A program made the position numbers and the translations under genes. Below the pieces are notes generated by a model, which was not told the origin of the DNA, ran no database searches, and saw only the letters and a program-made list of their open reading frames with translations. A DNA stretch of 64,000 nucleotides, from positions 1 to 64,000 of the forward strand of contig CALVAN010000004.1 of the NCBI GenBank assembly GCA_944325555.1, in the 5' to 3' direction. This document shows, piece after piece, positions 43,516 to 52,715 of this stretch (the stretch's first letter is position 1; every line of letters begins with the position of its first letter). This DNA is from Candidatus Gastranaerophilales bacterium. GTDB taxonomy: Bacteria; Cyanobacteriota; Vampirovibrionia; Gastranaerophilales; Gastranaerophilaceae.

Positions 43516-44964
43516 ATGAAAATAATGTTTGTATCAGCCGAGGTGGCTCCTTTTTCTAAAGTTGGGGGGCTTGCAGATGTTGTGGGCAGTCTGCCTAAGG
43601 TGCTTGAAAAAATGGGGCACGAGGTTGCTATATTTACTCCTTTGCACGGGTGTATCGACCAGCAGAAATACAATATTCAAGAGGTGCCGAACTCTAAACT
43701 GACAATAGATTACAGCTACGGTCAATATTATTTTAATTTGAAAATGGCAAAACTGCCCGATACGAACATCAATGTGTTTTTCCTCGATAACAGCAAATAT
43801 TTTGCACCGTTTCATGAAGTTTACCCCAGATACATAGATACAAGATACGAGCACGAAAGATTTATTGCGTTTTCCCATGCGTCAATTGAATACGCAAGAC
43901 TTTTGAACTTTAAACCCGATGTTATACATTCAAATGACTGGCACACGGCGATGATTCCCGTGTATATGAAAGTAAATTATAAGGATGATCCGTTCTTTAA
44001 AGATACAAAAAACTTTTTCTCCATACACAACATTGCTTATCAGGGTCAGTGGTTTGACGATTTGTTGTACTTTGCACAAATTGACCACAAAGATGTTTGG
44101 AACTGCTGGGGGCTTGAGCATTTCGGAATGCTCAACTGGATGAAAGGTGCAATTAACTATAGCGATAAAATTATAGTTGTTTCTCCTAACTATGCAAAAG
44201 AAATTATGACCTACGAAGGCGGACACGGTCTGGATTGGACTTTGAACCATAACTCACACAAACTGCTCGGTATCTTAAACGGTGTTGATTACAGCGTCTA
44301 CAACCCCGAAACCGATAAATTTATTGCAAAAAATTATGACTTAAATCATGTTCAATACAAAGAAGATAATAAAAAGGCAGTGCTGGAACAGTTCGGTCTG
44401 CCTTATGAAAAGGATAAACCGCTGATTGCAATAGTTTCCCGACTTGTTGAGCAAAAAGGTTTTGATTTGCTCGGGCCTGTATGTGAAGAATTGAAAGGGC
44501 TGGACGCACAGTTTATAATACTCGGCACTGGTGCAAAGCATTACGAAGATATGTTCAGTTATTTGAGCAATACAAGTTCTAATATCAGAGCAAAAATTGA
44601 ATTCAGCATACAGTTGGGCAACCTTATGTATGCGGGGGCGGATATGTTTTTAATGCCGTCAGCGTTTGAGCCGTGCGGGTTGAGTCAGCTTATTGCATTA
44701 AAATACGGAACAATCCCTATAGTACGTGCAACCGGCGGACTGGATGATACAATCATCGGATATCCTCTGGAAAACGGCGACGGCTTTAAGTTCTGGAATT
44801 ACAGCCCGTATTCTATGATGGATTGTATAAGGTATGCCATCGATATATTTAAGGATAAAAAAGATTGGGCACATCTTATTGAAAATGCAATGAAGGCTGA
44901 TTTCAGCTGGGATAAAAGTGCACAAAAATATGTTGATGCTTACAAAGAAGCTTGCGGAAAATAA
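43516..44964 (+). CDS. glgA: Glycogen synthase (ADP-glucose dependent, GT5)
   Basis: 482 residues. KVGGLADVVGSLPK at residues 15-28 is the ADP-glucose binding KxGG motif; SNDWHTAMIPVY and SIHNIAYQG are typical of GT5, and SRLVEQKGFDLL near residue 300 and SAFEPCGLSQL near residue 385 lie in the C-terminal Rossmann domain (nucleotide site). It extends alpha-1,4-glucan chains. GAGGG stands 6 nt upstream of the ATG. The phosphohexomutase at 38267 may supply glucose 1-phosphate; glgC and glgB are not in the window. Confidence 0.95.
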   Translation: MKIMFVSAEVAPFSKVGGLADVVGSLPKVLEKMGHEVAIFTPLHGCIDQQKYNIQEVPNSKLTIDYSYGQYYFNLKMAKLPDTNINVFFLDNSKYFAPFHEVYPRYIDTRYEHERFIAFSHASIEYARLLNFKPDVIHSNDWHTAMIPVYMKVNYKDDPFFKDTKNFFSIHNIAYQGQWFDDLLYFAQIDHKDVWNCWGLEHFGMLNWMKGAINYSDKIIVVSPNYAKEIMTYEGGHGLDWTLNHNSHKLLGILNGVDYSVYNPETDKFIAKNYDLNHVQYKEDNKKAVLEQFGLPYEKDKPLIAIVSRLVEQKGFDLLGPVCEELKGLDAQFIILGTGAKHYEDMFSYLSNTSSNIRAKIEFSIQLGNLMYAGADMFLMPSAFEPCGLSQLIALKYGTIPIVRATGGLDDTIIGYPLENGDGFKFWNYSPYSMMDCIRYAIDIFKDKKDWAHLIENAMKADFSWDKSAQKYVDAYKEACGK

Positions 44965-45013
44965 TTCCGGAAAAGAATTTATTTTACCGAAGCAATTGAT
45001 TATATGAAAAAAT

Positions 45014-45050
45014 AAAAAAGCCCGCATACATTTTATGCAGGCTTTTTTAT
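45014..45050. terminator. Bidirectional terminator after glgA
   Basis: AAAAGCC-C-GCATA pairs with TATGC-A-GGCTTTT around a short loop, with A and T runs on the two sides, between convergent genes. Just upstream at 44998-45010, TTGATTATATGAAA resembles the right end of the dispersed repeat. Confidence 0.75.
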
Positions 45051-45068
45051 GTATTAAATAATTTGTTT

Positions 45069-45752
45069 TTAAACTTTCAAAACAAATCCGCCGTTATCGG
45101 CATTTTGGATTGCGTTTTCATTCATTTTTGCTCTGAGATTTTTAATGTATTTGTAAACATAATCTCTTGGCAAATCCAACACCTGAGCGAGTTCTTTTGC
45201 ATAAACAATGTGATTTTTGTTGTTTAAAAAGTGTTCGTAAACAGCTTGTTCTCTGGGTGTAAGATTTTTCTTGAAAGTTACCGCAACTTCTTCTTTTACG
45301 ATAGAAGCCTGCGGGGCTGCAGGTTGTACAGTTGTTTTAACAGCTGTTTTTGCTGCGGTTTTTGTTTTTATTGCGGGTTTAACTTCCTTAACCGCTGCTT
45401 TTTTAGTTTCCGTTTTAGCTGCAGGTTTTTCTGTTTTTACAGCCGGTTTTGGTTTGTTAATAGCTTTTCTTAAATCTCTTTCCAGTTTGATTTCTTTTTC
45501 TCTGTCAAAAGATTGCTGTGCCAGCGAGCTTATTCTTTCTGCTTTAAAATTGCTTTGAGAAATAGTTGTATCTTCGTTTGTTACATATCTGACTTCTGAT
45601 GAATGGTGTTTGTAAACCATATCCACCATATCGTTGGTTTCTTTCTCCTCATTTATTACTTTGCCTAATCTTTTGGCATATTCTTCCAACGTAATTTTTT
45701 CCAAAGATCCTCTCCATTGTTTGATTTCTTCTTTGGTCAAATAATCCGGCAT
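45069..45752 (-). CDS. Winged-helix-like protein with Lys/Ala/Pro-rich linker
   Basis: 227 residues in three parts: an acidic/basic helical N-terminus (about 1-90), a low-complexity stretch rich in Lys, Ala, Pro and Thr (about 100-150, for example KPAAKTETKKAAVKEVKP) like histone H1 tails, and a C-terminal helix-turn-helix-like domain (LTPREQAVYEHFLNN, AKELAQVLDLPRDYVYKYI, LRAKMNE). This suggests a DNA-binding, perhaps nucleoid-associated, protein. The family is not recognised and the regulon is unknown. Confidence 0.65.
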   Translation of the reverse strand: MPDYLTKEEIKQWRGSLEKITLEEYAKRLGKVINEEKETNDMVDMVYKHHSSEVRYVTNEDTTISQSNFKAERISSLAQQSFDREKEIKLERDLRKAINKPKPAVKTEKPAAKTETKKAAVKEVKPAIKTKTAAKTAVKTTVQPAAPQASIVKEEVAVTFKKNLTPREQAVYEHFLNNKNHIVYAKELAQVLDLPRDYVYKYIKNLRAKMNENAIQNADNGGFVLKV

Positions 45753-45945
45753 ATTAATAAATCTCCTTGACTAAATATATAATAACTATTCCTTAACCCT
45801 AAAGTTTTTGAATAAGCAGATGAACCATTCCGCCTGCAAAAAATTTTATCTTTCTCAACTTACCAATGGGGTTCAAGTTATGTATAATTTAGCATGAAAT
45901 TTATAAAAAAATCTCAAAATATGTAGCAATATTTACAATGTAAAT

Positions 45946-47088
45946 TTATTTGTTCAGCAGTTGATTTTTTGTTTTTTCGCGTGCAATTTTATCCTGTTCA
46001 AGAATTTGTTCAAGCGACGGATTTAAAATATTATTATGCTCCGACATTATTTTTTTTGTTATTTCATAAATTTCCCAAAGAGAAATTTTTCCGTTTAAAA
46101 ACATAAATACTGCTTCTTCGTTTGCTGCGTTCATAACGGCCGGCAGCGTACCGCCCTGTTTTCCTGCTTCAAACGCAAGTTTTAAACACGGAAATTTTTC
46201 CAAATCAGGCGCTTCAAAATCCAGCCTTCCCGCTTTTATAAAATCAAAGTTTCTTGTTTCAATACCCTCGTATCTGTGCGGATATGTTAAGGTGTATTGA
46301 ATCGGAATGTGCATAGAAGGAAAGCCTAATTGTGCAATAACGCTTCCGTCAACGTATTCCACTGCACTGTGTACAATACTTTGAGGGTGTACAACCACCT
46401 GAATTTTTTCGTAAGGCATATTAAAAAGATGATGCGCTTCTATAACTTCGAGTCCTTTGTTCATTAAGGTTGCCGAGTCTATGGTGATTTTTTTGCCCAT
46501 ATTCCATCTTGGGTGATGAAGCGTTTCTTCAACGGTTGCATTTTTTATATCATCAATTGTTTTGTTTCTGAAAGGTCCGCCTGATGCAGTTATAATAAGT
46601 TTTTCAACTTCTTCTCTTTTGGTAAGACACTGATGTATTGCTCCGTGTTCGGAATCCACGGGAAGAATTTTCACCCCGTTTTCTTTTGCTTTTGCCATAA
46701 CAATATCACCTGCCATAACAAGAGTTTCTTTGTTAGCAAGTGCGACATCTATTTTGTTTTCTATGGCTGCAAGTGTAGGCTTTAAACCGGTTTTGCCTGA
46801 AACGGAAACTAAAATTCTGTCGTTAGTTTTGTCGGACGCAACTTCAATTAATCCTTCGTCACCGTATAAAACATTTATTTTAGGAAACTCTTTTTTTAAT
46901 AACAGAGCATTTTGCTGCGATTTTACACAGACATTTTTCGGATTTAAAATTTTTATTTGTTTTCGCAATTCCTCGATATTGTCCCCGCCGCAGATTGAAA
47001 CAATGTCAAAATAGTCAGGCATTTTTTGTATAACTTCTACAGCCTGTCTGCCTATGGAACCCGTTGAACCTAAAATTGAAATTTTCAT
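45946..47088 (-). CDS. dxr: 1-deoxy-D-xylulose 5-phosphate reductoisomerase
   Basis: 380 residues from ATG 47088 (AGGGA 6 nt upstream). NADPH-binding GSTGSIGRQA at the N-terminus, PVDSEHGAIHQCL near residue 150 with metal-binding Asp/Glu, ITASGGPF, HHPRWNMGKKITIDSATLMN near residue 210, and VHPQSIVHSAVEY are diagnostic. It makes 2-C-methylerythritol 4-phosphate in the non-mevalonate isoprenoid pathway, feeding uppS and the prenyltransferase in this window. Confidence 0.95.
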   Translation of the reverse strand: MKISILGSTGSIGRQAVEVIQKMPDYFDIVSICGGDNIEELRKQIKILNPKNVCVKSQQNALLLKKEFPKINVLYGDEGLIEVASDKTNDRILVSVSGKTGLKPTLAAIENKIDVALANKETLVMAGDIVMAKAKENGVKILPVDSEHGAIHQCLTKREEVEKLIITASGGPFRNKTIDDIKNATVEETLHHPRWNMGKKITIDSATLMNKGLEVIEAHHLFNMPYEKIQVVVHPQSIVHSAVEYVDGSVIAQLGFPSMHIPIQYTLTYPHRYEGIETRNFDFIKAGRLDFEAPDLEKFPCLKLAFEAGKQGGTLPAVMNAANEEAVFMFLNGKISLWEIYEITKKIMSEHNNILNPSLEQILEQDKIAREKTKNQLLNK

Positions 47089-47286
47089 AATTTTCCCTGA
47101 ATAAAATTTGTTTGTCCGCAATTAAATTATAAGATAAATAGATTAAAAGGAAATTTTTAAATATAAAATATTTAACAGTGTTTGCTTAACATTTTCATGA
47201 GCAAATAATAACTTTAAATTCGGGCAAAAATTTTTTTATTAATCAATTACACATGTAACAATTTTAAGTGTAATCATTACAATAGT

Positions 47287-47315
47287 TTGTAAAATATGAC
47301 CGATTATATTATAAT
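47287..47315 (+). promoter_or_regulatory. glyQ promoter
   Basis: TTGTAA (47287-47292), 17-nt spacer, consensus TATAAT (47310-47315). It implies a leader of about 90 nt before glyQ. The rest of the 324-bp spacer 47089-47412 is AT-rich with short TTACA/TGTAA palindromes near 47248-47275 and no gene. Confidence 0.7.
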
Positions 47316-47412
47316 GGTAGAACTTAAAGAGAAAATGTGTGTGAAAACCCTACTCAGCAAAGGTAAAGCATATATTTAAAGAAATTTGTAAGAGTACTGG
47401 AATAAAAAGAGA

Positions 47413-48303
47413 ATGGCTTTAACCTTCCAAGAATTAATTTTAAATTTATCAAAATTTTGGTCAGACTACGGATGTATAATTCAACAGCCTTATGATATTG
47501 AAAAAGGCGCCAGCACAATGAACCCTGCAACATTCTTGCGTTCTCTGGGGCCTGAACCGTGGAATACCGCAATGGTTGAACCTTGCAGAAGACCTACTGA
47601 TGCCCGCTACGGTGAAAACCCTAACAGACTGGGACATTATTTTCAGTATCAGGTTATTTTAAAACCTTCGCCGGACAATGCGCAGGAACTTTATTTGAAA
47701 AGTTTGGAAGCAATGGGTATTGACCTGTCGCAGCACGATGTAAGATTTGTTGAAGATAACTGGGAATCTCCGACTCTGGGTGCTGCAGGTGTAGGTTGGG
47801 AAGTATGGCTGGACGGTATGGAAATTACCCAGTTTACATATTTTCAACAGGTTGGCGGTTTGGAAATCAAACCCGTTGCACTTGAGTTAACTTACGGTCT
47901 TGAACGTATTGCAATGTATCTTCAAAACGTAAATTCCGTTTACGATGTTATGTGGAATAACGAATTGAAATACGGTGAAATATATCTGCAAAATGAAATT
48001 GAGCAGTCAAAATACAATTTTGAAGTTTCTAACGCTCAAACTCTTTTCAAACTCTTTGATTTATATCAGCAGGAAGTTGAAAACTGTGTGGAAAATGAAC
48101 TTGTACTGCCTGCTTACGATTACGTTTTAAAATGTTCTCACACATTTAACCTGCTTGATGCAAGAGGCGTAATCAGCAAAGATGAGAGAATCAATTTTAT
48201 TAACAGAGTGAGAAGAATGGCTGCCATGGTAGCCAAATTGTACGTTGAACAAAGAGAAAAATTAGGTTTCCCCTTACTTAAAAAAACAACGATTAACATA
48301 TAA
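47413..48303 (+). CDS. glyQ: Glycyl-tRNA synthetase alpha subunit
   Basis: 296 residues with the class II alpha-subunit signatures: [18 protein letters not shown] at the start, [39 protein letters not shown], and [19 protein letters not shown]. It is the catalytic half of the alpha2beta2 enzyme; glyS is not adjacent. A permease gene begins 15 bp downstream, so both are probably one transcript. No T-box leader is seen. Confidence 0.95.
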   Translation: MALTFQELILNLSKFWSDYGCIIQQPYDIEKGASTMNPATFLRSLGPEPWNTAMVEPCRRPTDARYGENPNRLGHYFQYQVILKPSPDNAQELYLKSLEAMGIDLSQHDVRFVEDNWESPTLGAAGVGWEVWLDGMEITQFTYFQQVGGLEIKPVALELTYGLERIAMYLQNVNSVYDVMWNNELKYGEIYLQNEIEQSKYNFEVSNAQTLFKLFDLYQQEVENCVENELVLPAYDYVLKCSHTFNLLDARGVISKDERINFINRVRRMAAMVAKLYVEQREKLGFPLLKKTTINI

Positions 48304-48318
48304 TATAAGGATATTTAC

Positions 48319-49941
48319 ATGAGCCAACAAGATGTTACTGAACCGAAATTGGTGGAACACTTTATTTCTAAGTTGTTGAAGACCAAAAATCCTGACGACA
48401 TGATAGCCGATACAAAAGAAACAGGCTTGAACAAAACGTTAACTTGGATTGATTTGATTATACTCGGTATAGGTGCCGTAATCGGTGCGGGTATTTTCTC
48501 AATGGTAGGTACAGCGGTTGTTGGTACTGCTTCTCATCCCGGAGCAGGTCCGGCACTCGTTATTTCAATGATTATTGCAGCTATTGCGTGTATATTTTCA
48601 GCACTGTGTTATGCTGAATTTGCCGCAATGATTCCGGTATCGGGCGGTGTTTATACATACACGTTTGCCACAATGGGCGAGCTTGCCGCTTGGATGGTAG
48701 GCTGGGTGTTGATGCTTCAATACACAATAGGTAATATTGCGGTTGCCTGCAGCTGGACAGGTTATTTGTTCCAATTCTTAAGAGGGTTTGAAACTTATAC
48801 AACCCATTTACCGGCAGCATTGCAGGGTGTTATTCATCATATTATGTACCCGCCGTTATGGTTAATTAGTGATTACGGTTCAGCTAAGGCTGCTTATTTA
48901 AAAATGGGGATGAATCCTGTTGATCATATTCCGCATTTATTCGGAATACTGCCTATTTGTATAAACATTCCTGCAATTTGTATTATTGCACTTGTTACAT
49001 ATATTCTTGTTAAAGGTATTTCCGAATCCAAAAACATGGCAAGTATAATGGTTGCAATAAAACTTCTTGTTATTGCTTTGTTTATCGGCGTCGGTGCTTT
49101 TTATGTAAAACCGGCAAACTGGACTCCGTTTATGCCTAACGGTGTGGGCAGTGTTTTGATAAGCGCATTTACTATATTCTTTGCATATACAGGTTTCGAC
49201 GCTATTTCCACGGCTGCTGAGGAAACTAAAAATCCGCAAAGAGATGTTCCTATCGGTATTATAGGTACATTGCTTGCTTGTACCGTTGTTTATATTTTTG
49301 TAGCACTTGTATTAACAGGTGTTGTACCCTGGAGCCAAATTAACATTAATGCACCTATTGCGCATGCAATACAAAAAACAGGTCAAAACTGGATTGCAGG
49401 TTTTATTTCTATCGGTGCTTTGACAGGTTTGACATCAGTATTGCTGGTAATGCAGCTTGCTGCAACAAGAATACTTTTTGCAATGGCGAGAGATAACTTC
49501 TTCCCGACCATACTTAAAAAAGTTCATCCTGTTTATAAAACTCCGCATGTAATCACATGGCTGGTGGGTGGAGCAATGATGATAGGATGTTTGTTCCTTG
49601 ATTTGAATCTCGCTGCACAGCTTTGTATATTCAGTGTGTTTACGGCGTTTATTATGGTTTGTGTCAGCGTATTAATTTTGAGAAAAACAGACCCCGACAG
49701 AGAAAGACCTTTCAGAGTTCCTTTCTCGCCTTTGTTCCCTTCTTTAGGCATACTGCTTTGCGGAAGTTTGATGTGCGTTGCAATTATCAGCATGGGTAAA
49801 CATGCATTGTTGTTCCCTCTGTGGCTGTTAATCGGTATAGGCATATATGCCGGCTACGGTTATAAGAGAAACAGACGCATTGAGCGCATTGAAGAAAAAA
49901 GACAGCAAAACAAAGCCGCAAGAGAACGAGCTTCGCTGTAG
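48319..49941 (+). CDS. APC-superfamily amino-acid permease
   Basis: 540 residues with about 12 to 14 membrane segments. The first is preceded by LTWIDLIILGIGAVIGAGIF, the APC substrate-binding loop with GAGIF. Other family marks are FAAMIPVSGGVYTYTFATMGE and FFAYTGFDAISTAAEETKNP near residue 300. It resembles the cationic amino-acid transporter (CAT/YfnA) group. Substrate is uncertain. It follows glyQ by 15 bp, and AAGGA precedes it. Confidence 0.9.
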   Translation: MSQQDVTEPKLVEHFISKLLKTKNPDDMIADTKETGLNKTLTWIDLIILGIGAVIGAGIFSMVGTAVVGTASHPGAGPALVISMIIAAIACIFSALCYAEFAAMIPVSGGVYTYTFATMGELAAWMVGWVLMLQYTIGNIAVACSWTGYLFQFLRGFETYTTHLPAALQGVIHHIMYPPLWLISDYGSAKAAYLKMGMNPVDHIPHLFGILPICINIPAICIIALVTYILVKGISESKNMASIMVAIKLLVIALFIGVGAFYVKPANWTPFMPNGVGSVLISAFTIFFAYTGFDAISTAAEETKNPQRDVPIGIIGTLLACTVVYIFVALVLTGVVPWSQININAPIAHAIQKTGQNWIAGFISIGALTGLTSVLLVMQLAATRILFAMARDNFFPTILKKVHPVYKTPHVITWLVGGAMMIGCLFLDLNLAAQLCIFSVFTAFIMVCVSVLILRKTDPDRERPFRVPFSPLFPSLGILLCGSLMCVAIISMGKHALLFPLWLLIGIGIYAGYGYKRNRRIERIEEKRQQNKAARERASL

Positions 49942-49961
49942 TAATAAATAATTTTATGAAA

Positions 49962-49994
49962 TAAAAAGACCTTTCATTTGAAAGGTCTTTTTGT
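49962..49994. terminator. Bidirectional terminator
   Basis: AAAAGACCTTTCA-TT-TGAAAGGTCTTTT stem between the convergent permease and zincin-like genes. Confidence 0.85.
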
Positions 49995-49997
49995 GTA

Positions 49998-51068
49998 TTA
50001 AACTAAAGGTCCGTTGTATTTTCTATACAAAGACATAACCTCATTATCAAAGTGCTGTCCTTTGCGCAAACCCGTGTAAACCTCTGCTACAAATTCAAGA
50101 GGAGAACTTGCGGCATAACTTGATACTCTGTAGGGTATCCGGCTTGTTTCCGTATCAAGTGTAAAATCTTTTCTCAGCTGTGTCATCTGAGCGCCGGCTT
50201 CTTCATATCTCGGGTATATTGATCGATGATGCATGTGTCCCATTTCGTGAACAAATATATCATCAAAGGCAAAATCCTGCATTTTGTAGTCCTTTAACCC
50301 GAGATTTCTTGCATGGGCTGCACTTTTTGCATTTGATATACCCTGATACAATTCCATTTTATCCTTGAAAGAAGAATTTGGATTAAAGGTGTTCAATTTT
50401 TCTATAAATTTGTCCATGGCATTTGATTTGTAACTTAAATCAGATAAAACATATTTTCCGTCTTTTAATGCAATAAAATTTGACAAACCCGTTCCTCTGC
50501 CTCTTTCGACAAAAGAATCTTTAATAACCTCGTCAAAACGATTAAAGGTATCCGTGTTAACAAACAAAACTCTTTTGTTTGTTTTAGGGTCTAATTTATA
50601 CCCCATGGGAGCGGTAACGTGCAATTCTCCTTTTTTCAAAAAACGTATAACCTGTGGGATTTCTCCAGTCAGACGTTTTTCTTTATGCAGCATTTCGTTA
50701 AGGGTATTTATCATATCAAGATCTGCAAGTTCGGAATTTTCATAACGCCGTATTTTTAAATCTCTTTTACCGTAATTAACGGCCTCTTTAACGGATTTTG
50801 CATTAATAAATTCGCCTGATTTTGCAGCTTGTTTGAAAATATTTAATCTGCCTCTTGTTGCAGTGTATAAAGCAGTACCGACAACAGCCAACCCCGATGC
50901 GATAATTACGCTTTTGTTTAAAGCATTCTTTTTATCTTTTTGGGTAGAAATATCGACAACATCTTTTTTTAAACCGACATCGCTTAAAAACTTTAATGAG
51001 TTCTGCTTTTGCGCTTTACGAGTAACGTTGCTGACATAATAACCCTGTACGTTGTTCCTTACTTCCAT
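49998..51068 (-). CDS. Membrane-anchored zincin-like metallopeptidase candidate
   Basis: 356 residues. A membrane segment lies at residues 52-70 (SVIIASGLAVVGTALYTAT), followed by RGR. Near residue 280 IFVHEMGHMHHRSIYPRYEEAG contains HExxH (HEMGH), the zinc/catalytic motif of zincins, with a Glu about 14 residues on as a possible third ligand. The family is not recognised. The layout, a short polar N-terminus, a segment ending near residue 70 and GRG/RGR, resembles the paralogue pair at 53225-56242. The repeat copy B upstream may supply its promoter. Confidence 0.65.
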   Translation of the reverse strand: MEVRNNVQGYYVSNVTRKAQKQNSLKFLSDVGLKKDVVDISTQKDKKNALNKSVIIASGLAVVGTALYTATRGRLNIFKQAAKSGEFINAKSVKEAVNYGKRDLKIRRYENSELADLDMINTLNEMLHKEKRLTGEIPQVIRFLKKGELHVTAPMGYKLDPKTNKRVLFVNTDTFNRFDEVIKDSFVERGRGTGLSNFIALKDGKYVLSDLSYKSNAMDKFIEKLNTFNPNSSFKDKMELYQGISNAKSAAHARNLGLKDYKMQDFAFDDIFVHEMGHMHHRSIYPRYEEAGAQMTQLRKDFTLDTETSRIPYRVSSYAASSPLEFVAEVYTGLRKGQHFDNEVMSLYRKYNGPLV

Positions 51069-51135
51069 GCAATTTTTCCTACACTTTAAAACTTACTTAA
51101 TTTAATAAAAAATTTTGTAAGTAAAAAATTGCGTA

Positions 51136-51402
51136 TTTCATATAGTCAACTGACCCCGACAATTCATTGAACCGACGCAATAAACAAGTACAATATTGGT
51201 TATACAACAAGGGCATCGGCAACAAGTGCATGGGGTCACTTGAGCAAAATTATCGCATAGGCGACCTCGCTGCCTCTCACAAACTATTCACAGGATTGTT
51301 TGCTCGGCAGAGTGTGTATCATTCTCGGCTTGAAATGCAGGCGAGTTTACTAGCCGTACATATCGGGATGCCCCTGAGTACAAGCGAGGTCTTACTCAGA
51401 CA
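51136..51402 (-). repeat. Dispersed structured repeat, copy B (full length)
   Basis: About 267 bp. On the minus strand it starts TGTCTGAGTAAGACC four bases after the stop of the HD-GYP gene and ends GTTGACTATATGAAA before the zincin-like gene. The inner stem CCGATGC with GCGTCGG (plus-strand 51213-51219 and 51172-51178) pairs with one G-U, and the outer TGACCCC/GGGGTCA is perfect. The CAAACAAT hairpin has one mismatch compared with copy A. Confidence 0.85.
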
Positions 51403-51405
51403 AAA

Positions 51406-52527
51406 TTATTTTGTTTCATAAATCTGTTTTTGCAGATAGCTGTATTTTGGATAATAAGTTTCGGGGTCTTCTTTTGCAGCTTTAATTTCCTCCGAACACT
51501 TAACAAACAGATCCGCAAGCACAGGATCAAATTGCGTACCGGCACATCTTTTTATTTCTTCAATAGCTGTTTCGTGAGAGAGAGCCTTGCGGTATGAACG
51601 GGTCGAGGTCATTGCGTCATAAGTATCGGCAAGCGCAATAATACGACCGGATATAGGAATTTCTTCTCCTTTTAATCCGTAGGGATATCCTTTGCCGTCC
51701 CAGCGTTCGTGGTGGCATCGCAGCCAGTTGGATACAACCGTAAGTTTTTTGATACCCATAAGCATTTTTTCTGCACGTGCAGGGTGGGATTTCATAAGCT
51801 CGTATTCTTCATCCGTAAGCTTGTCGGGTTTGCACAAAATCTTTTGGGGGATACCTATTTTGCCTATATCATGCAAAAGCCCGGCTGTTTCTATTTCTTC
51901 AAGGGTTGTATCATCAAGATTAAGATTTTTTGCAAGAATCAAAGAATACATAGTTACACGCAGCGAGTGACCGTGCGTGTACGGGTCTTTTGCGTCCAGA
52001 GCCGAGGCAATAAGTTTTATTGTTTTATAAAACAGTTCTCTTAAATCTTTTAAAATAACCGTTTTGTTATTAACAAGATCAAACTTTCTTATACCGGAAT
52101 CTATGGTCATTTTTAATTCTTCGGGGTCAAAGGGTTTTACTATATATTGGTACAGGTGGCAATCGTTAATGGAATCAACAATTGCATCTACATCCAAATG
52201 CCCTGTTAAAAGAATTTTTACGATATCGGGATATTCTCCCGCAACACGTTTTAAAAATTCTGTCCCTTCCATCTCCGGCATTTTTTGGTCGCTTACAATC
52301 AATGCAATTTCATCCCCTTTGCCTTCAACAATTTCCAACGCTTCCTTTCCGTTAGAGGCGGTAAGGATATTATAATCATGACGAAGTGTCCTGCGAAGCA
52401 GCTGCAGGTTGTTTACTTCATCATCTACCAGGAGAATTGTATGTTTTTCATTTTTTTGATTCAATTGCAGAATTTCGCTTAAGCTTTCTTCAAAAGAATC
52501 TTCTTTTAATAATGCAAAATTGTCCAT
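51406..52527 (-). CDS. Response regulator with HD-GYP c-di-GMP phosphodiesterase domain
   Basis: 373 residues from ATG 52527. The receiver domain (HTILLVDDEVNNLQLLRR, phospho-Asp in LIVSDQKMPEMEG, Lys in YIVKPFD) is intact. The HD-GYP domain follows: GHSLRVTMYS, LLHDIGKIGIPQKIL, HHERWDGKGYPYGLKGEEIP, and ALADTYDAMTSTRSYRKA. The residues HD and HHERWDGKGYP are the full active-site set. It should hydrolyse c-di-GMP in response to an unknown sensor kinase. No histidine kinase is adjacent. Confidence 0.93.
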   Translation of the reverse strand: MDNFALLKEDSFEESLSEILQLNQKNEKHTILLVDDEVNNLQLLRRTLRHDYNILTASNGKEALEIVEGKGDEIALIVSDQKMPEMEGTEFLKRVAGEYPDIVKILLTGHLDVDAIVDSINDCHLYQYIVKPFDPEELKMTIDSGIRKFDLVNNKTVILKDLRELFYKTIKLIASALDAKDPYTHGHSLRVTMYSLILAKNLNLDDTTLEEIETAGLLHDIGKIGIPQKILCKPDKLTDEEYELMKSHPARAEKMLMGIKKLTVVSNWLRCHHERWDGKGYPYGLKGEEIPISGRIIALADTYDAMTSTRSYRKALSHETAIEEIKRCAGTQFDPVLADLFVKCSEEIKAAKEDPETYYPKYSYLQKQIYETK

Positions 52528-52715
52528 AAATACACCATAATACATTTTTTATTTCGACCAAACGGGGTCAAAACTTTATAACTTTATTTAAAAACTTTAC
52601 AAAAGTTTAGAAAAAAGCCATAACGTGGTTTATTATATATTATTTTAGCGATAATTAAAATACGACATTTAAAGCACTTTAGAGAAAAAATATTTGAAAT
52701 AAGACAGGAAAAAAT

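Noticed and set aside
47089-47412. T-box riboswitch before glyQ
   Set aside because: No T-box (AGGGTGG...) or specifier stem is visible; the spacer is AT-rich with a plain TTGTAA/TATAAT promoter.
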